A stretch of DNA of 64,000 nt from Anaerolineales bacterium. GTDB lineage: Bacteria > Chloroflexota > Anaerolineae > Anaerolineales > UBA4823. The DNA is taken from NCBI GenBank assembly GCA_016929095.1, contig JAFGJM010000022.1, forward strand, positions 124,001 to 188,000. Direction: 5' to 3'. The position numbers and the translations under genes are program-made. Under the pieces are notes generated by a model, which worked only from the letters and a program-made list of their open reading frames with translations, did no database searches and was not told the DNA's origin. This document shows, in pieces, positions 30,702 to 39,455 of the stretch. How positions within the stretch are numbered: the stretch's first letter is position 1; each line of letters starts with the position of its first letter.

Positions 30702-31340
30702 ATGAACTTTGGATTCTTACTGTTCGATGATGTCGAAGAACTTGATTTCATTGGCCCCTGGGAGATCGTCGGGGTGTGGAGCAAACATTTTGAAGGACCA
30801 GAACAATGCCTGCTCATCAGCCAGTCCGGCGAGGTCGTTCAATGCGCCCAGGGGTTGAAAGTGATCCCCGATTACAATTTCGAAACATGCCCGACATTGG
30901 ATTATCTTTTGGTACCCGGCGGGCATGGCACCCGCCGGGAAGTGGAAAATATCGCGTTTTTGAATTTCATTCAAAAGCAAGCCGCCAATTGCCAGCATGT
31001 GCTTTCAGTATGCACTGGGGCTTTCATTCTCCAGGCCGCCGGGTTACTGGCAGATAAAAATGTCACAGCCCACTGGGGGTCGCTGAAAAATTTACGCAAG
31101 CTGCCAGATTTAACGGTCGTCGAACAGCGCGTGGTTCATGATGGAAATATCTGGACGGCGGCGGGCATATCAGCGGGGATCGACCTGGCGCTGGCATTAA
31201 TTGCTGCACAGGCTGGGGAAGAGACTGCGGGAAAAGTTCAAATGGCTGTGGAATATTACCCCGCCCCCGTGCGTTATGGCAAAGCCCACCTGTCGCCAGA
31301 ATTGCCGGCGTATTTACGGCAAGAAGTCGGGGTTGTCTAA
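30702..31340 (+). CDS. DJ-1/PfpI family protein, paralog 2
   Basis: Nearly colinear with 27408..28031 (MNFGFLLF..., LSVCTGAFILQAAGLLADK, GNIWTAAGISAGIDLALALIA). Confidence 0.92.
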   Translation: MNFGFLLFDDVEELDFIGPWEIVGVWSKHFEGPEQCLLISQSGEVVQCAQGLKVIPDYNFETCPTLDYLLVPGGHGTRREVENIAFLNFIQKQAANCQHVLSVCTGAFILQAAGLLADKNVTAHWGSLKNLRKLPDLTVVEQRVVHDGNIWTAAGISAGIDLALALIAAQAGEETAGKVQMAVEYYPAPVRYGKAHLSPELPAYLRQEVGVV

Positions 31341-31439
31341 ACACCAATATAACTCGATGTGGGGCTTTGAAATTTTATTTTTCCACTTAGCGGATTTTTG
31401 ATATAAATGATATAAAGATATATACTCTGGCTGCGAAAA

Positions 31440-31853
31440 ATGTCAACCATTTCTCAACCTGTTAAGGCGGACAATATCGATGGAAGCTGGCGTGGGTTAT
31501 ATATGAATGGTGGTATAGCTATGCTTCTCACATTTCTTTACATCCCCATCCAGATCATCACGTTCATGACCACACCTGAACCCACCAATGCCATTAACTG
31601 GTTCAACTTATTTCAGAAAAGCAAATTCCAGGGCTTACTATCGTTTGAATTTTTATTCATTGTGACCTCGGTGATAGGCATAACCACACATCTCGCCTTG
31701 TATGTGACACTCAGAAAAGTCAACCAATCCTGGATGGCAATTGCTTTGGCGTTTAGCCTGCTGGGCGCCGTTTGCATCATCGTCGCCAAGCCAGCCATCG
31801 ACATGATCTACCTGGCTGATCAGTATACGGCTGCTACCACTGATGTATTCTGA
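31440..31853 (+). pseudogene. DUF4386-like membrane protein, apparently C-terminally truncated
   Basis: N-terminal TM helices and ending LADQYTAATTDVF; the family as I remember it is considerably longer. Confidence 0.35.
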
Positions 31854-31962
31854 TTGATATCCGATTATTAAAACCAGGGAAAAGTGACAGATAATCCCGA
31901 ACAGGTGAACGTAAAAATGCCTCAGGGAGATCTAAATAAAAGTACTATAGAAGGGAATTGAG

Positions 31963-32481
31963 ATGAATGACAAAATATTGGTGACCTATGCCAGCCGCTT
32001 GGGTGCAACAGTGGGCGTGGCAGAAGCAATCGGTAAAACGCTGGCAGAAAGCGGCCTCATCGTTGAAGTGCATGACATGAAAGACGTGAAAGACCTTTCG
32101 CCTTACCGTGCAGTGGTCGCTGGCAGCGCCATTCAGGGAAATCAATGGCTTCCGGAAGCCATACAATTCTTACAAACGCACCGGGCAGAATTAATAAAAA
32201 AGCCATTCGCGGTCTTTTTGGTATGCATGACCCTGGCGATCGGCGAAGGGAAATATCGTAAGGAGGTGGAGGAATTTTTATTACCGGTACGCCAGCTTGT
32301 CAAACCAGTAAGTGAGGGCTTGTTCGCAGGCGTGCTGGATATCAAAAGGATTCCGTCGTATAGCAAACGCCTGCAATTCCGCATAAGCCTTATGTTGGGC
32401 ATCTGGAAAGAGGGTGACCACCGCGATTGGGACGCCATCCATGAATGGGCTGCCGGTTTACCCGCCCTGCTGATAAAATAG
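31963..32481 (+). CDS. Flavodoxin-domain protein (HemG-like)
   Basis: ILVTYASRLGATVGVAEAIGKTLAE, VVAGSAIQGNQWLPEAIQFL. Confidence 0.85.
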   Translation: MNDKILVTYASRLGATVGVAEAIGKTLAESGLIVEVHDMKDVKDLSPYRAVVAGSAIQGNQWLPEAIQFLQTHRAELIKKPFAVFLVCMTLAIGEGKYRKEVEEFLLPVRQLVKPVSEGLFAGVLDIKRIPSYSKRLQFRISLMLGIWKEGDHRDWDAIHEWAAGLPALLIK

Positions 32482-32499
32482 GCAAAAAGGATATATACA

Positions 32500-33072
32500 A
32501 TGATCACTTATATTTCACTGTTACGTGGTATCAATGTGAGTGGAAAACGAAGAATCACTATGGAAGAACTGGTGCACATTTATCAGGCGTTAAACTTCAC
32601 CAATGTGGAAACCTATCTCCAAAGCGGAAATGTGGTGTTTGAATCTACGGAGCAAGATAAAGATAAGCTTACTCATACAATCGAAGCTGAAATCGAGAAT
32701 TACTTTGGTTCACCCATAAACGTCTTTGTTCGCAATATCGGCGATTTTGCACGCATTGTCGCCGGAAATCCGTTTACCTCCGCCAAGCACCTTGAACCGG
32801 TTAAGATACATGTGACTTTTTTGTATAATACGCCGCCCGGCAATGTGTTGGCTGAATTGAAGAACCCCAATGAAGATGGCGATGAATTTTTTGTTGTTGG
32901 AAGGAAAATATATATTTATTGCCCGAATGGCTATGGCAGAACCAAATTAAGTAACAATTTTCTCGAAGGACGTTTTGATATGCCTGCCACAACCAGAAAT
33001 TGGAAAACCGTGAAAGCTTTGTATGAAATAGCTAAAATGAAGGATTTAAAAATCAATCAACCTAAAGTTTAA
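32500..33072 (+). CDS. DUF1697 domain protein
   Basis: YISLLRGINVSGKRRITMEELVHIYQALNFTNVETYLQSGNVVFES. Confidence 0.95.
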   Translation: MITYISLLRGINVSGKRRITMEELVHIYQALNFTNVETYLQSGNVVFESTEQDKDKLTHTIEAEIENYFGSPINVFVRNIGDFARIVAGNPFTSAKHLEPVKIHVTFLYNTPPGNVLAELKNPNEDGDEFFVVGRKIYIYCPNGYGRTKLSNNFLEGRFDMPATTRNWKTVKALYEIAKMKDLKINQPKV

Positions 33073-33140
33073 TCTCTTGCATGTTCCATAATTTATATGA
33101 TATCCAACTGGTTGTTGGGGGAAACACAAATAAACTTACC

Positions 33141-33178
33141 AACCTCCCGCAGGTTTGGAACCTGCGGGAGGTTTTTTT
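33141..33178 (+). terminator. Intrinsic terminator with 15-bp perfect stem
   Basis: AACCTCCCGCAGGTT-TGG-AACCTGCGGGAGGTT followed by TTTTT. Confidence 0.9.
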
Positions 33179-33288
33179 ACTAAAAATTGACGGCTGACCG
33201 CGTTGCGTCCCTGTGGGATAGCTGACAGCTTTATATTTTCGTTATACAATGTATAAAGCCAATCGTAATATTTCCAAAGGAGGCAATC

Positions 33289-34272
33289 ATGCAATACCGT
33301 GAATTAGGGCGCACCGGGTGGGATGTGTCGACCATTAGCTTTGGCACCTGGGCGATCGGCGGCGCCTGGGGCACTGTGGATGACCGCGATTCCCTGGCTG
33401 CCCTCAACCGGGCTTTAGACCTGGGAGTCAATTTTTTCGATACCGCGGATGTGTACGGCGATGGGCGCAGCGAGCAGCTTATCGCTCAACTCCGCAAACA
33501 AAGGCGCGAGCCTTTCTATGTGGCTACCAAAGCCGGGCGGCGGCTCGAACGACAAACCCCCGAAGGATACAGCCGCAAAAACCTCACCGCCTGGGTGGAG
33601 CAGAGCCTAAAAAACCTGGAAGTCGAAGCGCTGGATTTGCTGCAATTACACTGCCCTCCCACGGCTGTGTATTACATGCCAGAAGTGTTTGGCATATTGG
33701 ACGACTTGAAGCAAGCCGGAAAATTGCGCTATTACGGAGTGAGTGTCGAAAAGGTGGAAGAAGCCTTGAAAGCCATCGAATATCCCGAAGTGCAATCGGT
33801 GCAGATCATCTTCAACATCTTCCGCCAACGCCCAAGCGATCTCTTTTTTGCTGAAGCACAGCGCCGAAAAGTCGGTATCCTGGCGCGCGTCCCGCTTGCT
33901 TCGGGTATGCTTACCGGCAAGCTGACCCGCGTCAGCCAGTTCGCTGCCGACGATCACCGCCAATTCAACCGCCAGGGTGAAGCGTTCGACCGCGGTGAGA
34001 CCTTTTCCGGTTTGGATTACGAGACCGGCTTACAGGTAGTGGAGCAACTGCGATCATTAGTGCCTGCTGGCGCCAGTATGGCGCAAATGGCGCTGCGTTG
34101 GATATTGATGTTCCCTGCCGTTACCTGCGCCATCCCGGGCGGAAAGCGCCCCTCGCAGGTGGAAGAGAACATCGCCGCTGCCGATTTGCCGCCGCTAACG
34201 GAAGACGTCATGAATACTATTGAAGATATTTATATTCAGAAGGTGCGACAACACGTTCACCATTATTGGTGA
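33289..34272 (+). CDS. Aldo/keto reductase
   Basis: ELGRTGWDVSTISFGTWAIGG, NFFDTADVYGDGRSEQLI, LQLHCPP, CAIPGGKRPSQVEEN. GGAGG RBS. Confidence 0.95.
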   Translation: MQYRELGRTGWDVSTISFGTWAIGGAWGTVDDRDSLAALNRALDLGVNFFDTADVYGDGRSEQLIAQLRKQRREPFYVATKAGRRLERQTPEGYSRKNLTAWVEQSLKNLEVEALDLLQLHCPPTAVYYMPEVFGILDDLKQAGKLRYYGVSVEKVEEALKAIEYPEVQSVQIIFNIFRQRPSDLFFAEAQRRKVGILARVPLASGMLTGKLTRVSQFAADDHRQFNRQGEAFDRGETFSGLDYETGLQVVEQLRSLVPAGASMAQMALRWILMFPAVTCAIPGGKRPSQVEENIAAADLPPLTEDVMNTIEDIYIQKVRQHVHHYW

Positions 34273-34453
34273 TCTAAATAAAAACCATCAGCAGTACACC
34301 AGCCGCAAGCGCAATCAACCACGCGCACATGGAAACAGCAGCCGGGATCGCCAATACCGGCTGCCAGAGCGGTCAAATTTCAATTCATCAATCTATACAA
34401 CCGAGTCAGCATCCGAGATTCATAACTCCAATATGACTTAAGGAGGAAATGCT

Positions 34454-35803
34454 ATGAAAACCATAAAGTTCGGTTTGATTATTTCTATTATGGGTTTATT
34501 GACGTTTAATGCCAACAGCGCCTTGTCTCAAGGATCTAACCTGCCATCGGAAGATAACGCCAGCGAAGGTACCGTAGCATCCACTCTCAGCTACCAGGGT
34601 CGGCTTACCAATCCCACTTCCGGCGCCCCTTTGAGCGGCACCTATGACCTGGAATTCACTTTTTGGACAGCTCAGGCGCCTTCTGGTTCGCAGGTTGGAG
34701 CCACCACCATGAAAAGCAACCAATCCATTGTCAACGGATTGTATAGTACCTCATTAAATGTATCTCCCGCCAATATCAACGGACAAGAGCTGTGGCTGCA
34801 AATTCGGGCTTGCCAAAGCGGGGGAACGTTTGAAACACTCAGCCCGCGCATCCAGGTGCTGCCCACGGCATACGCACTCAGTCTGCGCCCGGGAGCAACC
34901 ATCGCAGGCAGTGTAGCCGACCCCAGTGCCATCATCATGGCATCCAACAACGGCAGCGGGGTAGGTCTCTATGGATACAGCGCCAATGATACCGGTGTGT
35001 ATGGCGAAACCGGGGGTAATTTAAGCAGTGATTATGGTGTCTATGGGCATGCGGTGGACGGCGTGTCCTATGGCGTTTATGGATATAAAGAGAGCGGCGC
35101 TGGCGGCTTGGGGGTGTACGGAAAAAATGAAGTCGGCGGTTCTGGGGTTTCGGGGTTAAATGCTGCCAGCGGAAACGGCACGTGGGGATACAGTGATAAC
35201 TACAACGGCGTGGGAGGGGGAACCGGGCGTGTGGATAGCAATTACGGCCTGTACACAACGGATAATTTGTACTCCTCAAATTACCACACAACCGGTGCCA
35301 TCTTGCAGGTAGTTCAAAATGACGGCAAGGAAACACTGGAGCTTGGTGATGTGGTTGTGGTCACAGGAATTGGGAAATCGCTTTCAGAAAACACAGCGCC
35401 CATCATTCGGGTGAGTAAAGCCAGCGAGATTAACAGCACCGGTGTGTTGGGTGTTGTAGCCTCATCTTATTCGGCGGATTGGCTGCTCGAAGAGACAGAC
35501 CCTACCGGGGCTTCAATCCATAAAAATGATATTCCTCTTGCCAATTCCAACCCCATCGCCCCGGGTGAATACCTGTTGGTGGTCGTACAGGGTCCTGCCC
35601 AGGTTAAAGCCAGCGCAGTCAGCGGGGCTATCCTGGCGGGCGATTTACTGAGCTGCGCCGAAGCAAAGGGTTATGCGGTGAAAGCGTCCCATATAACCGT
35701 CAACGGAATCTCGACAACCATACCCGGCACGGTTTTTGGCAAGGCACTGGAAGCGCTTGACGAGGGGCAGGATCTCATCTATGTTTTCGTGACCTTGCAA
35801 TAG
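34454..35803 (+). CDS. Secreted Gly/Tyr-rich repeat protein (GVYGYS/GVYG repeats)
   Basis: Signal peptide, LSYQGRLTNPTSGAPLSGTYDLEFTFW, then repeated GxGVYGxxxxx motifs. Confidence 0.75.
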   Translation: MKTIKFGLIISIMGLLTFNANSALSQGSNLPSEDNASEGTVASTLSYQGRLTNPTSGAPLSGTYDLEFTFWTAQAPSGSQVGATTMKSNQSIVNGLYSTSLNVSPANINGQELWLQIRACQSGGTFETLSPRIQVLPTAYALSLRPGATIAGSVADPSAIIMASNNGSGVGLYGYSANDTGVYGETGGNLSSDYGVYGHAVDGVSYGVYGYKESGAGGLGVYGKNEVGGSGVSGLNAASGNGTWGYSDNYNGVGGGTGRVDSNYGLYTTDNLYSSNYHTTGAILQVVQNDGKETLELGDVVVVTGIGKSLSENTAPIIRVSKASEINSTGVLGVVASSYSADWLLEETDPTGASIHKNDIPLANSNPIAPGEYLLVVVQGPAQVKASAVSGAILAGDLLSCAEAKGYAVKASHITVNGISTTIPGTVFGKALEALDEGQDLIYVFVTLQ

Positions 35804-35813
35804 GAGGCAGAGC

Positions 35814-36089
35814 ATGATCAGAAAGATTCTATGCGTAGGGCTTGTTTTCTTGCTGGGTGTGCTGCTTCTCACCACCACTGTCGCTGCCCAAACCTCAACC
35901 GGCTTCGATTTATCCTGGTCGGCTTTGGCGGGTGGCGGCAGAGAAACCGCCAGCGCCAGCATTGCTTTACACAGCACGCTGGGACAATGGGTTGCCGGTC
36001 CAACCGATTCTGACAGTTATGCCGTAAACAACGGCTATTGGCAGCGATGGCAGGATCAAACCATTTGCCTGCCGATCATATTACGGTAA
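35814..36089 (+). CDS. Small secreted protein ending in CLPIILR
   Basis: Signal peptide; GFDLSWSALAGGGRETASASIALHSTLGQWVAGPTDSDSYAVNNGYWQRWQDQTICLPIILR. 10 nt after the preceding gene. Confidence 0.8.
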   Translation: MIRKILCVGLVFLLGVLLLTTTVAAQTSTGFDLSWSALAGGGRETASASIALHSTLGQWVAGPTDSDSYAVNNGYWQRWQDQTICLPIILR

Positions 36090-36095
36090 TTCGCC

Positions 36096-36234
36096 TCTGT
36101 GGGACTATCCAAAAAGTCAAATTTGTCTTGTTGCACGTAGTGTGTTTCACGAAACGAAGCGAAATATCTCACATTTTCAAAAGACCCTTCGCTTTGCACT
36201 TATTGACAGGCTTCTTTTAGGATAGCCTCACAGA
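36096..36234. mobile_element. MITE-like element, about 139 bp, with 21-bp imperfect terminal inverted repeats
   Basis: Left TCTGTGGGACTATCCAAAAAG; right end reverse complement TCTGTGAGGCTATCCTAAAAG (18/21 identical). No ORF. Confidence 0.6.
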
Positions 36235-36380
36235 ATTTATTAATATTTGGGATTTTTATCCCATTGCTGAATTATTGGGGGAAATTTATAATTTTCCTGG
36301 TAATTTCTATGATTTCAGCAGTACCAATGGATTTCTCTTGATTAAGCATTTCGCTGATTACTGAATCAACAGGAGGAAAT

Positions 36381-36821
36381 GTGATCAACAATAAGCGATC
36401 ATCTTTTTTTCAGATTGTTCAAAATGATGTTCCAGCATGCTTTGCTACTATCTTTTTCATCATGTCATGGGGTTACTATATCTATGAAGCATTTTTTAGT
36501 AAAAATCATTATTGGGGTTTTCTGGTTACTTTTTTCTGTCTTTCGATTATTTCGCTGATGGTTTTGTTGTGGAGATATAAAAATATCCTGACATTTTTTG
36601 AGGATGGGGTAGAATCAAAGGCTATTATTGATCGAATCGGGTTCTTCAGAGACCGGGGCGAAATTGCATATATACATATTTACGGGGGGAATAAGTATCT
36701 CAGTGTCAATGCGGTAATGAAGACCAAACGCACCCGGATGTTTGACATCGGAGAAGAAATTGATATTTTAATAGACCGCAATAATCCTAAACGCGCTATT
36801 ATCAGAAATCTCTACTTATAA
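36381..36821 (+). CDS. DUF3592-like membrane protein
   Basis: Two TM helices and a C-terminal small domain FDIGEEIDILIDRNNPKRAIIRNLYL. Confidence 0.55.
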   Translation: MINNKRSSFFQIVQNDVPACFATIFFIMSWGYYIYEAFFSKNHYWGFLVTFFCLSIISLMVLLWRYKNILTFFEDGVESKAIIDRIGFFRDRGEIAYIHIYGGNKYLSVNAVMKTKRTRMFDIGEEIDILIDRNNPKRAIIRNLYL

Positions 36822-36831
36822 GGGGATTGGT

Positions 36832-37350
36832 ATGGAAATTGACTTCTGTGGTGAATACGATAAATCGCTGTATATTAAAGCCTTTCGAAAGGCTTATAAT
36901 CCATCGACTTGGAAAACTTTCATATTGAGTACCTTACTGGTATTGCTTGTTATTCTATACCTGGGTTATGCTATTTATGAGCGTGATAATAATTTGGGGG
37001 CGATTGATATATTCAGAACTTTTCACCATTTATATAAATTTCTGATCGTTGCCATATTTATATTTTTGCCGCATCTGTTAATATATAGAAAAGCAATAAA
37101 ATTATGGAATGAGATTGCGGGCCAGGAAGTATTTGGTTGCGTGACTAATTTAGGGATTAAGCTCATGGAAAATGAAGGATTACTCACATGGGGGAATATT
37201 AAAAAAGTAATTCACTCCGAAAAAATGATGGGGCTTGTGACAATCAATGACAATTTTTTTCTTCTGCCGTGCGATTTCTTCGAAAGCGAAAGTGATTGGC
37301 GGATAGCACAAAGTCTGGTTACGAATAATGTGAAACCGATCATAAAGTGA
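36832..37350 (+). CDS. Hypothetical membrane protein (YcxB-like layout)
   Basis: Two TM helices, then LLTWGNIKKVIHSEKMMGLVTINDNFFLLPCDFF. Confidence 0.5.
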   Translation: MEIDFCGEYDKSLYIKAFRKAYNPSTWKTFILSTLLVLLVILYLGYAIYERDNNLGAIDIFRTFHHLYKFLIVAIFIFLPHLLIYRKAIKLWNEIAGQEVFGCVTNLGIKLMENEGLLTWGNIKKVIHSEKMMGLVTINDNFFLLPCDFFESESDWRIAQSLVTNNVKPIIK

Positions 37351-37356
37351 TCACAT

Positions 37357-37773
37357 ATGAAGATGCCTGATGAAATTCCCCCAATATTGTTAGCCCCCTG
37401 CGGGATGAATTGTTTCGTTTGCTATAAGCATTTGAAGAATACAAAGCCCTGCCTGGGATGTTGGGGCGAGGAGGCTACCAAACCCGAACATTGCCGTAAA
37501 TGTAAAATCAAAGATTGCGCCATAGGGCAGGGCTTTTCGTTTTGCCTCGAATGCCCCTCTTTCCCTTGTGCAATCATCAAGCGCCTGGATAAGAGTTACC
37601 GGCAACGGTATCAGGCAAATCTTATTGACAATGCCTTTCGAGTAAAAACTCTTGGCGCAGAGCAATTTTTGGTTGAGGAAAGAACAAAATGGACATGCGC
37701 TGATTGTGGGGGTGTGATTTCTTTGCATGATCGTGTGTGTTCAGAATGTGGGAGAGACTTAAAATCAGCTTGA
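37357..37773 (+). CDS. DUF3795-type Cys-rich protein with C-terminal zinc ribbon
   Basis: LAPCGMNCFVCYKHL...CLGCWGE...CRKCKIKDCA...FCLECPSFPC...CADCGG...CSECGRD. Confidence 0.85.
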   Translation: MKMPDEIPPILLAPCGMNCFVCYKHLKNTKPCLGCWGEEATKPEHCRKCKIKDCAIGQGFSFCLECPSFPCAIIKRLDKSYRQRYQANLIDNAFRVKTLGAEQFLVEERTKWTCADCGGVISLHDRVCSECGRDLKSA

Positions 37774-37799
37774 GTTATGTCTCTATGTCTTTGCGAGCA

Positions 37800-37975
37800 G
37801 GTCCTCAGCGCCAAGCGCTCTTCATTCACGAAAGGAACAACCCCGCCTGTCATTGCGAGTAAAGCGAAGCAATCTTATTAATAGAGAGGAAGATTGCTTC
37901 GTCGCAAAGGACGCTCCTCGCAATGACAGTTCCTTAGGAGAGGCGTTCTTTACCTGGTGAAGCAATCAACAACAT
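37800..37975. repeat. Dispersed palindromic repeat family A, copy 3
   Basis: CTGTCATTGCGAGTAAAGCGAAGCAATCTTATTAATAGAGAGGAAGATTGCTTCGTCGCAAAGGACGCTCCTCGCAATGACAG. Confidence 0.85.
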
Positions 37976-38317
37976 TGAAGGAAGTTTTTTTCATTGTTTT
38001 CCATGTCAATTATTGATACATCTGGAGTAAAAAGGGGGATAAACCGAATAAAAATAACTGAAATCCATGGTATAAATAGCGGGAATTTTATGGATCAAGT
38101 GATATAGCATTCAAGAACACAGGTATTTAAGTGATCGGGGATTCCCCTGTTGCTTATCTATTGATTCTGGTCTAAAAATTCAAATTCAATTTCCGAACCA
38201 GATAAATTTATGATTATTAAACACACGAAAAGAATCTTTATAATGTATACGATTAACTGCCGATAGCTGATAGTAGTATTCTTTTCGATTTATGATTATC
38301 AAGAAATCAGGTGCATC

Positions 38318-39064
38318 ATGAGAAATATGAAATACTTTTTTAAATTGTTCGATCTTCTGCCGCGGGCTGGTCCGGGTAATTACGAATCCACCCGCTGGGC
38401 TTTTGAGGCTATCCCCGGGCTTCCTAATCAACCTTTTATTTTGGATCTCGGCTGTGGACCGGGCGAGCAGACAATAGACCTGGCGAAGATTTCAAAAGGC
38501 AAGATCATCGCCCTGGATAGACACCAGCCATTCCTGGATACGCTGATGAACAGTGTGCGCCGCGCCGGTCTGGCAGATGATATCACCCCGAAAAACATGC
38601 TCATGGAGGAGATGGATTTCGCTGCCGAGACCTTCGACCTGATCTGGTCTGAAGGGGCGCTGTACTTTATGGGACTGCAAAACGGGGTCAGGCGCTGCCA
38701 TCAATTGCTCAAGCCGGGCGGCTGCCTGGCTTTCACCGATTTGACCGCCTATTCGACCGACCTGCCCAAACCGGTGGCAGACATGTTCTTCAGCGAAATG
38801 GCAGACTTTCCCCAATTACCCGCCAAGCTCGCCATGGTCGAGGCGGAAGGTTTCACAATTCTTACCCACTTCACCCTGCCCAAAACCGCCTGGCTGGATA
38901 ACTTCTATGTCCCCATGGAAATCGAGCTGCCTCGGCTAGAAGAGAAATACCAGGATAACGAGGCTGCCATGGAGGTTTACCAAAGTATGCGCGATGAGAT
39001 CGCTCTCTACCGGGATTATTCGGATTATATTGGGTATGAGTTTATCGTGGGGCAGAAAAAATAG
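38318..39064 (+). CDS. Class I SAM-dependent methyltransferase
   Basis: FILDLGCGPGEQTIDLAK, DLIWSEGALYFMG, LLKPGGCLAFTD. Confidence 0.92.
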   Translation: MRNMKYFFKLFDLLPRAGPGNYESTRWAFEAIPGLPNQPFILDLGCGPGEQTIDLAKISKGKIIALDRHQPFLDTLMNSVRRAGLADDITPKNMLMEEMDFAAETFDLIWSEGALYFMGLQNGVRRCHQLLKPGGCLAFTDLTAYSTDLPKPVADMFFSEMADFPQLPAKLAMVEAEGFTILTHFTLPKTAWLDNFYVPMEIELPRLEEKYQDNEAAMEVYQSMRDEIALYRDYSDYIGYEFIVGQKK

Positions 39065-39455
39065 GAATCAGGCAACAAGGTATTGGGTAGTTGGGGAGGC
39101 GAGAATTGGGAAAAGTGAGAAATGAATGGTGAGTAGGGAGGAAAGGCTAAACTCAAAAATTCATCATATCTAGTTGTAAGCCAATCCCTCCCCGTCCGCG
39201 GGGAGGGTTGGAGGATGGGGTTATGAAATGAAAAATACACTATTAAATATCGATTAAGATGGTTTTTCAAATAGATTGCTAAAAAATGAATTAAATGTAA
39301 TAATCAAAAATGGCTGCGGGTATTTTTAATTTTGTGTTTTATAACTACCATTTTTAATAAAAAAGAATAATAGCTATCAGCTTCAGGTTCCGCATTTCTA
39401 CTACACTAACCTTATTTTCTCATCTGAATATTTAAAGAAAGATTATGGAGGAAAA

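Noticed and set aside
34273-34441. Plus-strand ORF 34220..34441 or antisense TM micro-ORF in this gap
   Set aside because: No RBS or family resemblance; the region looks like an intergenic leader.
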